Shown: positions 22,201-36,000 of the stretch, piece after piece | Position numbering within the stretch: position 1 is the stretch's first letter | How the letters are laid out: every line of letters starts with the position of its first letter | Assembly (NCBI RefSeq): GCF_907164915.1 | Contig: NC_061862.1 | Span: 139,057,520 to 139,121,519 of the forward strand | Reading direction: 5' to 3' | Source: Impatiens glandulifera | Taxonomy: Eukaryota; Streptophyta; Magnoliopsida; Ericales; Balsaminaceae | Length of the DNA: 64,000 bases | Program-made: the position numbers and the translations under genes | The notes under the pieces: model-generated | Told to the model about the DNA's origin: nothing | The model's database searches: none | Seen by the model: the letters and a program-made list of their open reading frames with translations, nothing else

Positions 22201-23484
22201 TATTATCGAAAATTAATATATCCACATATTTCAAAATCATTGAAAGAGAAAATTCAAAAATTCATTTTATCTTAATCGTAAAATTCAAATATCCCTTAAT
22301 TTATCGGGTCAATCTTTATTATAGAATTCATAAAATTTAATCTAAATTCAAAATATATGAATCTTTCCGATTAAAATTTTTATAATCTAATATATATATA
22401 TATATATACATATTCTTTATTTATTTGATTATCAAAATCAATATATTTATTATTCCAAAAATACATATTTTTAAATAATTTATAAATAAATTCTTGCATA
22501 TATATTCTTGAAATATACATAAATCTAGGAATCTTATATCTTAATGATACTTGCTTAACCTTAATCTATTGTCAAGTCAATCTTGATGATATGTATAACT
22601 GTTACTCTTTAAATGTAAAATCTTTATATTATCGTATTTTGATAACATGTTTTTAAATAATTTTTAAATAATTCAAGTATATATATAATCCAACTAACAT
22701 ACCTGCTTTGAAATTATTTATAAATTCATAAATGAATGCATATATATTCCAGAGAATCCAAATATCCTTGAATCTGGATCTTATAAATTCATAAATGAAT
22801 GCATATATCATTCCAGAGAATCCAAATATCCTTGAATTTAGATCTTATCTTAATAATATAATAACTAGTCAAAATATATAATTATAATATATCTTAAATC
22901 TAATCAATCTTAATTAATCTTAATGGATATATAATGGTTCCTCTTTAACGAGACTTACATATTCCTAATAATATGCTAAATTGCATGCATATAAATTTCA
23001 TTCACAACGATATAATTTTCTCACATAATTAAATTAGGATGGCTCTGATACCATTTTTTAGAATTATCTTAATTAGATCCTAATTTAATGTGAGAAATTA
23101 AAATATGAATGTTGTGGAGGCTTAAGTCTAATCTCATGAATCTTCTCATTTCCTTGTAATAGAAAAAGTCTTTAATCTCTCTATCTTTAGACTTTCTTTA
23201 TGTGGAATGGTTCTTCCATTTGATGAGTACATCAATAGGTTCGTACATCAAATGGGAACCATTACATATAACCAACAATAAGTTAGTTATTATGGTTTGA
23301 CAATTTCTAATTTAGCCCCTTCATAAAATTAGAAATGGCGCTTAGGTATCCTCACTTTATATTCATGACAAATACATTCATAAGACATAAACTTAATTTC
23401 ACATTAGATCACATTATTTTGGCTTATATTAAATATGACATATGTACAATTATTTATTATACAAGTGACCCTAAAATTCCAACA
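19238..23484 (-). mobile_element. Decayed copia element with TAATG target duplication
   Basis: Minus-oriented copia of 4247 bp. LTRs are 19238-19697 and 23056-23484; the second lacks about 35-40 bases present in the first. The polypurine tract lies at about 19698-19712 ('atctcccactggg' on plus) and the tRNA-iMet primer site at 23042-23053. The 5-bp duplication TAATG is present at 19233-19237 and 23485-23489. LTR and interior sequences match the element at 30073, so they are one family. The interior has lost all long frames: traces of RT (near 20700-20900, MVCKLKK-like) and of RNase H (near 20290-20500) can still be read on the minus strand with many stops. Confidence 0.9.
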
Positions 23485-23489
23485 TAATG

Positions 23490-24167
23490 AACTTGTAGAG
23501 TTTATACATTTCTATTAGATGTATGATAAGATCTAGTCAAATATATATCACTTGCTTCAGTTGCATGTTGAAATGTCGGATGCTACTTCGTCTGAATAAG
23601 ATATGAGAAATTGTAGGATAAGTGAAGTTTAGTAACCTTGAATTTCAGTGTTGAATGATTACATAGTACTTCAGTTGTGGAATCTTCATTTTTTTAGGAA
23701 TTAATGATTTATATTTTGTTTGCTAGACTGACATGTAACCTCTAATGCATTTATGTGTGCAAAGATATGGATAAGACCTTCAATAAAGCAATTGGAGCAA
23801 ATCAGTTGGAACTAAAATGAGAGTATATTTTGTTGGAGCTAATGATACACTTTTAATGGTTTTTTTGTTGAGAGTATATTTTGTTGGAGCTACTAATATA
23901 CTGTTAATGGTTTTTTTTATGTTAGACATACTTTTGGAAAATGGTTAGAAACTATTATTGATACACTTTGTTAATGTTTTTTTATGTTAGTAACTATTTG
24001 AGTGATACATTTTGTATTTTGTTTCTAAGTGAATATTATTTTTGACTTAATACTTTTAAAAATAATTATTTATTTGTTTTAAATATTATTATTAAAGTTT
24101 TCAAATACATAATATATTATAAGAATTATTTAGAAAAATAAAATTTAAAATAAATATATTAATTTTT
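23490..24167. other. AT-rich stretch, no gene
   Basis: The first 200 bases repeat the segment of 18940-19180. After that, short doubled phrases occur ('gagagtatattttgttggagct' type near 23820 and 23869). No coding region. Confidence 0.5.
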
Positions 24168-24560
24168 GACGAATATTTCTATGGAAAACAAAAATTTTCT
24201 AACGGATATTCCTACGGAATAGTTTCCAATGAGTGAAATTTTATGTCATAAACAACGTCGAAATATTCGTCATAAATTCCGTAGTAAAAGTGATGAATAT
24301 ATATTATGTAAGAAATATTATCACTAATATTTCTATGGAAAACAAAAATTTTCTAATGGATATTCCTATGAAAACAAGAGAATATAGTTTCCAATGCAGT
24401 AAATACAAAGAAAAATTTCCAGTGAAATTTTATATCATAAACAACGTCGAGATATTCGTCATAAATTCTGTAGTAAAAGTTACGAGTATATTATGTAAGA
24501 ATATTATCACAATATGGAATGGAGGAAAAACCGTCACAAATATTTCTGACAAATTATTTA
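24168..24560. repeat. Imperfect direct duplication
   Basis: The segment 'atatttctatggaaaacaaa' occurs at 24173 and 24327, and 'gtgaaattttatgtcataaa' at 24233 and (variant) 24422, so a ~155-190 bp unit is present twice with a 35-base expansion in the second. The 'cgaatattcgtc' style motifs suggest the terminus of a DNA element, but I cannot assign one. Open frames across it are by-products. Confidence 0.65.
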
Positions 24561-24664
24561 TTCATCGGAAGATTTACTGACGAGTGATATACCGACATAT
24601 ATTATAAAAATGAAAAATATGTCACTAATTATAAATTCGTCCGAAATTTCGTAGGAAATAAAAA

Positions 24665-25462
<798 letters not shown>

Positions 25463-27233
25463 ATGGCAGGGAAAGGGAAATGGAAAGGACCGGGGATCGG
25501 AATTGATCTGGGTACCACATATTCATGTGTTGGAGTATGGCAGCACGACCATATTGAAATCATTGTTAACGATCAGGGCAACAGAACGACTCCATCATAT
25601 GTTGCATTCACAAAGACAGAGAGATTGATAGGGGATGGAGCTAAAAATCAGGTAGCTGTCAACTTCATGAATACTGTTTTTGGTAAGTTTCTCTTCTTCT
25701 TCTTTTTATTTTATCATTCATATATTAGAGTTTTAAAACCAAATTTTATGGTATAGATTGATTGGTAGGAGGTTTAATGATGTATGTGTGCAAAGTGACG
25801 CAAAGTGTTGGCCATTCAAGGTGATTTCTGGGTTAGATGACAAACCAATGATTGTCATCAACTACAAAGGTGAGGAGAAGCATTTCTCTGCGGAGGAAAT
25901 CTCTTCCATGGTTTTAGTGAAGATGAAGGAGACTGCTGAGGCTTTTCTGGAAACACCAGTGACAAATGCTGTCATTACTGTCCCGGCCTACTTCAATGAC
26001 TCCCAAAGGCAAGCTACAAAAGATGCTGGTGTAATTTCTGGTCTGAACGTGATGCGTATCATCATTGAGCCAACTTCTGCTGCTATTGCCTACGGACTAG
26101 ACAAGAATAGAGCAAGATGCGTTGAAGAGAAGAACGTTCTTATTTTTGACCTTGGAGGGGGAACATTCGATGTCTCTCTATTGACCATTAAAGATTCCAT
26201 CTTTAAAGTGAAGGCCACATCTGGTGATACCCATTTGGGAGGGGAAGACTTTGATAATAGAATGGTAAATCATTTTGTGCAAGAATTCAAACGTAAAAAG
26301 AACAAGGACATAAGTGGAAACCCTCGTGCACTAAGCAGACTAAGGACGGCTTGCGAGAGGACAAAAAGAGCACTTTCATATACAGCAGAGATAACTTTCG
26401 ATATTGATTCTCTCTATGAAGGTGTAGACTTTAATTCTAAAATAACCCAAGCTAGGTTTGAGGAGATGAACATGGATCTATTCAGTAAGTGTATGGAGAG
26501 TGTTGAGAAATGTTTGAATGATGCGGAGATGGAGAAGAGCAGCGTGGATGATGTTGTTCTGGTTGGTGGGTCTACTAGAATTCCGAAAGTGCAGCAACTT
26601 CTTAAGGAGTTCTTCAATGGTAAGGAACTCTGCAAGAGACTCAACCCTGATGAGGCGGTTGCCTATGGTGCTGCAGTTCAAGCTGCCATTTTGTGTGGTG
26701 AGGGAAATCAGAAAGTTCAAGATCTTGTACTTCTGGATGTCACTCCTCTTTCTCTTGGAGTTCAGATAAAAGGAAGCATCATGTCAGTCTTGATTCCTCG
26801 GAACACTACAATTCCCATAAAGATGGAGGATGTATTTACTACAGGCTTTGACAACCAGTTGAGTGTTGGGATTAAAGTGTACGAGGGTGAGAGACTGATG
26901 ACGAAAGACAATAATTTTCTTGGAGAATTTAGGTTGTCTGGAATTTCCCCGGCACTGAGCGGTGTTCCTGAAATCACAGTATGTTTTGAAATCGATGTTA
27001 ACGGGATATTAAATGTTTCTGCAGAGGAAAAGATATCAGGTCAGAAGAATAAGATGTTAATAAGGAATGATAAAGGAAGGTTAACTACAGAAGAGATAGA
27101 GAAGTTGGTGCAAGATGCGGAGAAGTTCAAGTTGGAGGATGAAGAGAAAAAGAAGGCAGCTGAGTCCAGGAATGATGCCGAGAGGTATGGCTACAATGCG
27201 AAGGCTCGCGGTGTTGGTTCTTGGATAACCTAG
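25463..27233 (+). pseudogene. HSP70 copy 2, frame broken at the exon 2 acceptor
   Basis: Exon 1 (25463-25682) encodes [20 protein letters not shown] and on to NTVF, with donor GTAAGT. Exon 2 stays open from about 25757 to 27233 and has [11 protein letters not shown] and [12 protein letters not shown]. Compared with copy 1, ten bases around the acceptor are missing: copy 1 has 'gtgcag|atgctaagag|attg', this copy only 'gtatag|attg'. Splicing at the remaining AG gives GAT then TGA, about 74 residues; retaining the intron also hits a stop at 25754-25756. The lost codons are Asp-Ala-Lys-Arg, which include the family's catalytic lysine. The Asn-to-Ile change before EPT is present (Ile codon 26064-26066). 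The C terminus ends RGVGSWIT, again before the lid. The otherwise clean 491-codon exon 2 suggests recent inactivation. A sequencing error at the junction is the main alternative. Confidence 0.85.
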
Positions 27234-27409
27234 ATTGAGGAAGTTGGATTGAATTAGTTGCATGAGTATTTTATAAAACTCAATTTTGTACAAGTCTAAG
27301 GGTTTATCTACACTTTTGTACAAAGATCATTTCTTACTCTCAATCCCTAATTGTCATACCTGAAAGCCTAGTTTCTGATATTCTTGTTCGTCTTCACTAC
27401 ACAAGGACA
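27234..27409. other. Gap between HSP70 copy 2 and an HSP70 scrap
   Basis: No recognised feature. It is partly similar in style to HSP70 3' flanks. Confidence 0.4.
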
Positions 27410-27424
27410 ACAAACTCATATTCA

Positions 27425-27745
27425 TCGGAATCATCATTGAGCCAACTGCTGCTGCGATCGATGTTTCTGTCCTGACCATTAAAGATGTTGTCTTTGAAGT
27501 GAAGGCTACAGCGGGTGATACCCATTTGGGAAGAGAGGATTTCGATAACAGAAGGGTTTGTTTTGTTCAGGAATTCAAATGGAAGAACAAAATGTACATA
27601 AGTGGAAGTCCTCGTGCCTTAAGCCGACTAAGGACTGCTTGTGAGAGGACGAAAAGATAGTTTCATATACTGCCGAGACGATTATAGATATTGATTCTCT
27701 CTTTAAAGGGAAAACTGTAATTCTAAAATTACCCATTCCTTAAAA
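27425..27745 (+). pseudogene. HSP70 ATPase-domain fragment
   Basis: Translates to [10 protein letters not shown], then after a deletion of about 30 codons to [39 protein letters not shown] and a TAG at 27658-27660. Further HSP70-like sequence follows to about 27745. The DLGGGTFD loop is deleted and Met is replaced in the DNRM motif. It shares the Ile of the IIIEP change with both longer copies. It ends where gypsy sequence begins. Confidence 0.85.
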
Positions 27746-27920
27746 CCCTGTTGGTAGGCTGAGCTTACTTTCTCTTATTGTTTCACCAATAATGCTTTGC
27801 CTTAATGTGATCTCTACTTACCTCCTCCTTAACATCGTATAAACGAATCTTCCGACCATCAAGTCTTGCCTTCATACATCTTTTCTGATAGTCTAGGCTT
27901 ACTGCACCGAATCTCTTCAT

Positions 27921-28430
27921 CTAATCTATGCCCAATACTATGTCACAACCTCCCAATTTAATTTTCCGAACAGTGAGCACAAATTCATAGTGTTGCATTC
28001 TCCATACTAGATTAGGGATACTACATCGACTGTATAATACTCTTCCACCTGCAATAGTTATCGATATAGACATAGTTTCCCTTACCTTACAATCTAATTG
28101 TCGAGCGGTTCCTTCATCAATGAACGAATGTATACTACCACTATCAATTAGTATAGTAATCTTTTCTTTATTAAGTTCTCCTAATATTTTTAATGTTGAA
28201 TTGCTAGTAGTGCCATTGAGTGTCTGTATTGAGAGTTCTCCTTCAGTTGTTGTTACTTTCTCTTCACTGTCCCCAAGCTTCAACCATTCCTCTAATTCGT
28301 CATCAAGTTCGATATTAAATAGTTGTCGTTTAGCACATATGTGACTTGAGGTATATTTCTCGTCACATTTGAAACAAAGGCTTGCTATTTTTTTTCTAGT
28401 ATCAATGCCCAATTTACGTTTCTGGTTCAT
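27921..28430 (-). pseudogene. Gypsy gag C-terminus and aspartic protease
   Basis: The frame has a CCHC-like knuckle CFKCDEKYTSSHIC near residues 18-31, an acidic spacer and the retropepsin site ILIDSGSIHSFID near 92-104, followed by the flap region and DIVLGID. A TAG replaces the expected Trp at the end (near 27921), after which similar coding sequence (MKRFGAVSLDYQ) continues to about 27750. It is the protease of the gypsy remnant, not a host gene. Confidence 0.85.
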
Positions 28431-28490
28431 TGTTCCAAATTATCGTGACCTCCTGTATTATCTATCCAGACTAGTTTTGGATGATTTGTT

Positions 28491-29530
28491 CTAATCGAAT
28501 CTCCAATCATCTGACATGTGGTTCTGATTAATCGGTAATGGAGTTAAAAACTCATTCTTCTTCATTGCCAACCTTATTGCTTTGTCCAAGATTTCAAGTT
28601 CCAACAATTTTAACGTCTCTTTCAATTCATCATGCAGACCTCCCAAGAAACATTGCACGTAGTAATTTTTGCTCTGAGTTACGTTCTTGGCAATAACTAA
28701 CGATCGTAATTCCCACAATTGGTCAATGTATTCTGTTAATGATCCCGTCTGCGTAAGTTGATGAAATTCAATAATAATGTTCTGATGACCTGCTTTTTGA
28801 AAAGCTAATAAAACTTCATTAGTAATTTTGTCCCGTGAAGTTATAGTGTGATCTACCAAATAATTTATAACTCATATATCCGCTCGTCCTTTAAAGAAAT
28901 AAATCGCATAATTCACTTTGTCGATATCTTCAAGTATGAAATTTCCAAGAAACTAGTTTGTCTTTCTAACCCAACCTCTTAGATTTGTTCCATCAAACTT
29001 TTCCATATCAATCCTAGGATTCTTTAGTGATAATTTTCCTACTGATTGTAGTCCCATGAGTTTCGTAGGTCACGAGCTTCCGAAATTTTGAGATTTATTG
29101 TTGTTGTATTTGGTCGCCTCAACCGTCCATCTTTAACAACTTTTTTCTCTCCTTTTGTATTTGAAGAAAATACTCCTATAACTTCTTCTTTATTACCTTT
29201 GTTAGGCATGTTTCTTGATTCAAGCTTGTCTTCCAAATTAGTTAAGAGTTTCGACTACATCAGTTCAAGATGTTTGGTTGCATCTTGTTGGAATCTTACG
29301 GTTTCTTGGTGTATGAGTTCGAATTGTTTAGCATTTTCCTGTTGTAACTCTATGAATTGGGATATCAACTTTGTTTCTGTTACCCGTTGTTGTTCTTGAA
29401 TTTCTTGTTGTAACGTAATAAGTTGCCTTGCCACGACCGTTTCGAGTTTAGTAGAAATAGTTGCTTCTAGATTATTCATTCGCTCGCCTAACTTTTGGAT
29501 GCTTTCTTCCGTGGCTTGTGATCTTGTCAT
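28491..29530 (-). pseudogene. Gypsy gag, degenerate
   Basis: The N-terminal part (29530 down to 29255) encodes MTRSQATEESIQKLGERM then a Gln/Glu-rich coiled coil. A central part (28859-28491) is a retrotransposon gag domain (VLLAFQKAGHQNI, LTEYIDQLWELRSL, CFLGGLHDELKETLKLL). Stops and frameshifts separate the parts, for example around 29039-29255 and 28860-29038. Confidence 0.75.
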
Positions 29531-29577
29531 TGTTGTCAACGGATTTTTGCCGAGGATTATTTTGCTCTGATACCAAA

Positions 29578-29741
29578 TGTTGTGTCCGATAGTTTGCGTT
29601 TTCCAATAATGCACATTATCAATAAATCTGTAACTCGATCTAGAATTATTTTGGTGAACGGGTAGAGAAGAAGAAGAAACAGAAATAAATAGTTTTGATA
29701 AAGAATAACACAAAAAAGAAGAAGAAAAACCAAGAGCAATT
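29578..29741 (-). repeat. Gypsy 5' LTR, part 1
   Basis: Begins TGTTGTGTCCG on the plus strand directly beside the primer site and runs to the MULE insertion. It continues at about 37312 after the MULE and its target duplication. Confidence 0.65.
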
Positions 29742-30072
29742 GGGAATAATGTCAATTTTATGTATAAAGTTGGATGAATGTGTCAAATTTGTTTATTAAG
29801 TTGTTAAATTTTATTCATGTATACAAACTTGTCAAATAGTGTCAAATTTATTTGACTTAACAGAAATATCTAACGGCGTTAAAATTAATCCAGCCGTCAC
29901 TGACAAATCATATCCACCTGTATTTTATATTATATATTAATTTTATAGTCAAAATTTTTATTTCAAAACTGACCTTATAATTAAATAACAAAACTAAATA
30001 AAATTAAATGACTCATCATCAACACAACACTGGTGATTTCATTTTTGCTATAAACAAATGTTTAGATCTTAG

Positions 30073-33000
30073 TGTTGGGATTTATGGGTCACTATTATAA
30101 TAAATAATTGTGCAAATGTCATCTTTTAATTAAGCCAAAATAATGTGATCTAATGAGAAATCAAGTTTATAGGCTTATGGGTGTATTTGTCATTAATATA
30201 AAGTGAGGATACCTAAGTGAACTTTCTAATTTTATGAAGGGGCTAAATTAGAAATGTTCAAATCAAAATAACTAACATTATGGTTATTTTGTAACGGTAT
30301 GGTCCCCAATTGAAGTACGATTCATTTTCCTCTTTGTGTCCCCATTAACCGAGAGAGAAAACAAATTTGACATACTCATCAATTGAAAGATCAATTCCAC
30401 TTCTAAAAGAAGAGAAAACTAAAGAATCTTTCAAATATAAGGAAAGAGATGACGAGTACCGCTAATGCTAATATTAATCGTAGTATTCTTTTCTCATATA
30501 TATTATTAGGATTTAATTCAGATAATCTAACAATTGGTATTAGAGCCATCCTAATTTAATTATGTGAGAAATTATATGGGGATAGATATATATGCATATT
30601 TAATTATGTGAGAAATTATATCGATGTAAATATAATATACAGATTTAATTATATTAATTATATGATAAATTATATCCGTGTATAATATATTCAGATTTAA
30701 TTATATGAGGAGAAAATTATATCGGGTGTAGATATATGTAGATTTATATGCATAAATTTAATATGAAATTATATGCATTTAATTTATATGCATGAAATAA
30801 ATTTGGTGAAAATATAAAGATTTATGGTTAAATAGAGGAATTGAGGAATTGTTTGTTGATAAAATTTAGGGATATTAAGATTCTCTCCTAAAGTCACTAT
30901 TTAGATTATTGATTGATATAATATATAATATATTATAAATCTTAAGAGAGAATTGAGGAATATATAATTATATATATATATATAATTTATTAAATATAAT
31001 TTATTTTATTTCACAATCAAATTAAATTAAACTACATGTCATTTATCAAAACAAAATAATATGTTTATTCAGAAAATAATATATTATTGATTTGAGTTAT
31101 ATACAATAATATATATGACATTTAAATTCAAAAAATTAATGATATTGTAGTTCATTAATTGAATTGTATTTATTGATACAAATAATCACCAAAGTGACAA
31201 TGTTTGTTGAAATTGATTCAATAAAATTTTGAATGTAAGTATTGTGTAATTCATGTGATTATATTATTTGATCCAAAGATTGATAATTAATTGACCGAAT
31301 TACATAAGTACTTGTGATGATAAACATGTAATAATTATAAAGTCATATTTATGTGAATAATTAATCTATCCAAAGATAGATTTTATTATTCGACATGTCT
31401 TATTATTAATGTTTGATCATTACAACAAAATACTATTAGCAATTAATATTACTGTCCAAAGACTTGATATTAATGTTGTGTTAAGTATTTTGAGATGGGA
31501 TAAATCATAATTTGAATTTAATTGTTACTTAATATTATAGTCATGAGCATGTTATTAATGTAATTTATTATTTTGTTTTTTGTATGAGTACAGTTGTTGC
31601 TACTGTATCTGCTAATACTAATTCAATTCCGATCCTTAATGGAAGTAATTTTAAGGATTAGAAAGAGAGCATTCTTATTGTTCTCGGATGCATGGATATC
31701 GACTTTTCGTTTAGAATGGATGAGCCCACTCCTACTACGGATGATAGTAACTCTCATGATAAGAGAATATATGAGAAGTGAGAACGTTCTAATCGTTTGA
31801 GTCTTATGATCATAAAGCGTGGCATACCTGAGGCTTTTAGGGTGCGGTATCTGATGAGATAACCAATGCCAAAGATTTCCTTGCCAAAATCGAAAAGTAC
31901 TTTGAGAAAAGTGATAAAGCAGAAACTAGCACTCTTTTAAAGAGACTAATTTCTATGAAGTTTAAATGTAAGGAAAACATAAGGGAGTACATCATGGAGA
32001 TGTCTAATGTTGCTTCTAAGTTGAAAGCACTCAAACTCGAGATGTCTGAAGACTTACTCGTGCACTTAGTGCTTATATCTCTTCCTGTTCAATTCAGTCA
32101 ATTTCAGGTCAGTTATAACTGTCAAAGGGAGAAATGGTCTCTTAATGAGCTCATTTCATTTTGTGTACAAGAGGAAGAGAGATTGAAGCAAAACAAGACT
32201 GAAAGTGCTCATTTGGAAAACAACTCTAAAGAAAGGGGTATAAAGAGGAAAAATGAGGCTGCTAATGATAAATTTCCAGCACAAAAGAAACGAACTCAAT
32301 CTCAATCTCAAGTTAAAATTGATAAGAGTTGTTTCTTTTGTAAGAAGGAAGGACATCAAAAGAAAGATTGTCCTAAGTACCGTATTTGGCGTGCTAAGAA
32401 AGATACATTTCATAATTTAGTTTGTTCTGAAGTTAATTTAGCTTCAGTACCAAAAAACACTTGGTGGTTAGACTTTGGTGCTACTACTAATATAAGTGTT
32501 TCATTGTAGGGTTGATTGAATTACCGAAGACCAATTGATGTTGAAAGACACATTTATGTGGGAGATGGGAAATCGGTAGAAGTGGAAGCAATAGGGCATT
32601 TTAGATTGTTATTAAGTACTGGTTACTATTTGGATTTAATGGATACTTTTGTTGTACCGTCATTTAGACGTAATTTAATTTCTGTTGTTTGTATGGACAA
32701 ATTGGGATATCATTGTTCATTTGGAAAGGGAAATTTAACTTTATCTATTAATTATAAAGTTGTTGGAACTTGTTCACTTATAGCTTATGATAATCTTTAT
32801 TTGCTTGAAACAGTTGCTTCTTATAATGAAACCTTGAATGTGGAATCACATAGTACTAAGCGAAAAATAAATAATGAAAATTCAAGTTCCTTATGGCACA
32901 AGCGATTAGGACATATCTCTAGAAATAGAGTTGAAAGACTTGTTTCCGAAGGAATTTTGGATAAAATTAATTTTTCAGACTTTAATGTATGTATTGAATG

Positions 33001-36000
33001 CATTAAAGGAAAACAAACTAAAAGGAAGAAATTATGTGCAATAAGGGCAAATGACGTCTTAGAGTTGATACATACGGACATTTGTGGGTCATTTCCTACA
33101 TCTTTCATTCTTGGAATGGTCAACAATACTTTGTATCATTTATAGATGACTACTCAAGATATGCATACATATTTCTAATTCATGAAAAATCACAAGTATT
33201 GGATGTGTTCAAATCATTTAAAGTTGAAGTTGAAAACCAACTCAATACAAGAATAAAGAAAGTCAAATCTGACCGTGGTGGTGAATATTACGGTAGATAT
33301 GACGGTTCAGGTGAACAACGTCCAAGACCTTTTGCCAGATACCTAGAGGAGTGTGGGATTGTCCCACAATACACCATGCATGGTTCACCGAGAATGAATG
33401 GTGTGGCTGAAAGACGTAATCGCACTCTTAAGGACATGGTAAGGAGTATGATTAGTCGTGTTCGACTTTACCAGAATCCCTATGGGGAGAGGCACTAAAG
33501 ACTGTAGCCTACATTTTAAATAGAGTACCAAGTAAAGAAACTGCTAAAACACCTTATGAGCTTTGAACTAGTCGTAAACCTAGTTTAAAGCATTTTCATG
33601 TTTGGGGATGTCCTGCTGAGGCAAGGCCTTATAGGCCGAATGAAAGAAAATTTGATCCTAAAACAGTTAACAGTTATTTTATTGGGTACTCTGAACGATC
33701 AAGGGGATATAAATTTTATGATCCCAAGTTAAAAACAATTTTTGAGACGGGAACTGCAATATTTTTTTGAGGATATTGAGTTTGATGGGAGAAATAACTT
33801 TGTCTTTGAAGATAATTTGGATTCAACAATTCCTATTGAGGAAGACTTGATTCATATCCCAAATGATTTTGACATTGATATGGATATTATTCATATTAAT
33901 GATCAAGTTCAAAATTAAGAGCAACAATAAATTGTTGAACAAACTCATGAAGAACAAACTCAACAACCTCAAGATTAAGTGCTTTTAAGACGATCCACTA
34001 GAGAAAGGAGAACTGCTATATCAAATGATTATATAGTTTTTCTTCAAGAAAATGAGGATAGTGTTAGTATAATGGAAGATGACCCTATCAGCTTCCAACA
34101 TGCTATGAAGGATACTAATTCTGAAAAGTAGATTTGTGCAATGAACGAAGAGTATAAATCTATGCAAGACAATAAAGTTTGGGAACTTGTCACGTTACCA
34201 GAAGGAAAGAAACCTATTGGTTGTAAATGAATTTTTAAAACCAAACGGGATTCAAAGGGTAATGTTGACAAATATAAGGCTCGTCTTGTAGCAAAAGGTT
34301 ATTCTCAGAAGAAAGGGATTGACTTTAAAGAGACCTTTTCATCAGTTTCATCGAAGGACTCTTTTAGGACAATCATGGCATTCGTTGCACAGTTCAATAT
34401 GGAGCTTCACCAAATAGATATCAAGACAGTGTTTCTCAATGGAGACATTGAAGAAACAATCTATATGGTGCAACCAGAAAACTTTGTGTCGGAAGACTCA
34501 AAGCATATGGTATGTAAATTGAGAAAATCCATTTATGGGCTCAAACAAGCTTCTCGTCAATGGTATCAAAAATTTCATCAAATTATTATCTCATTTGGTT
34601 TCGAGGTAAATGTCGTTGATGAATGTGTGTATCAGAAATTTGTTGGGAGTAAACATATTTTTTTGATTTTGTATGTTGATGACATACTACTTGCCACAAA
34701 TGATTTAAGCATATTGTATGAAACCAAGAGTTTTTTATCAAAGAATTTTGAGATGAAAGATCTTGGCGAAGCTTCTTTTGTATTAGGAATTCAAATACAT
34801 CGATACCGTTCTCGAGGTATTCTATGGTTATCTCAAAGAAACTATATTGATACAGTGCTTAAAAGGTATGGAATCTTTGATAGTAAATCTTTAAATTCCC
34901 CTGTCGCTAAAGGAGACAAATTTAGTCTCAATCAGTGCCCAAAAGGAAATCTTCAAATTGAAGAAATGAAATCAATTCCGTATGCTTCGGTTATTGGGAG
35001 TTTGATGTATGCTCAAATATGTACGTGTCCTGATATTGTGTATATTGTTGGAGTTTTAGGCAGATATCTTAGTAACGCGGGATTAGATCATTGGAAAGCA
35101 GCCAAAAGGGTTATGAGATACTTAAAGAAAACAAGAGATTGCATGCTCATATATCAGAGGTTAAATAAGTTTGAGATCATTGGGTATTCTGATTCTGATT
35201 TTGCGGGATGCCAAGATAGTAGAAGATCGACTCCAGGCTATGTTTATCTGTTAACTGGAGGAGCTATATCCTGGAAGAGTGCTAAACAAACTCTTGTAGC
35301 TTCTTCTACCATGGCAGCTGAATTCATAGCATGTTATGAGGCATCAAATCATGGTTTATGGCTAAGAAATTTTGTCACAGGGCTGCGTATTATGGAAAGA
35401 ATTGAAAGACCACTAAAACTGTACTATGACAATAGATCGACCGTATTATATTCCAATAACAACAGGAGTACAACAAAGTCAAAATTTATTGACATTAAAT
35501 TCCTTGTTGTTAAAGAAAGGGTACAAAATAGACAATTAAGCATAGAACATATAAGAACAAACTCCATGTTAGCAGATCATCTTACAAAAGGCTTGGTACC
35601 CAAGGTCTTTCATGAGCACACTGCTCACATGGGTATTTTAGTATTTGAGGATCTTTAGTTTAAGTGAGAGTTTATATTACATTGTTGTTATATGACTTTA
35701 AAGTATTTTTGTGTATACACTTATGTTTTATTTTTCAATTGTGATAATGTTTAAAGATATTTTGTACAATAATGTTAAAAGTTTGATCTCACTTAAGTAG
35801 GACCAATTGAAAATTGACATGAAAAGATCACCGTGCATGGAATTTTCATTCCTCACATTCATGATATGATTTGTTAGTTAATTGTATTGATTTATGTGAT
35901 CATTGTTGGGTCTAGTTATGAATAAATATAACGACGAGCTCTTTGGTCCTATATTGATATAGTTAATTGATAAAACTGTTTATACAACATATGAATGAGA

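Noticed and set aside
24233..24580. A 115-codon plus-strand frame
   Set aside because: It runs over both units of an imperfect DNA duplication, so its repeated peptide reflects the DNA repeat. No domain is recognisable.
27921..28430. A possible host aspartic protease or zinc-knuckle gene
   Set aside because: The CCHC knuckle followed by ILIDSGSIHSFID is the gypsy gag-protease arrangement, with gag and a primer site upstream.
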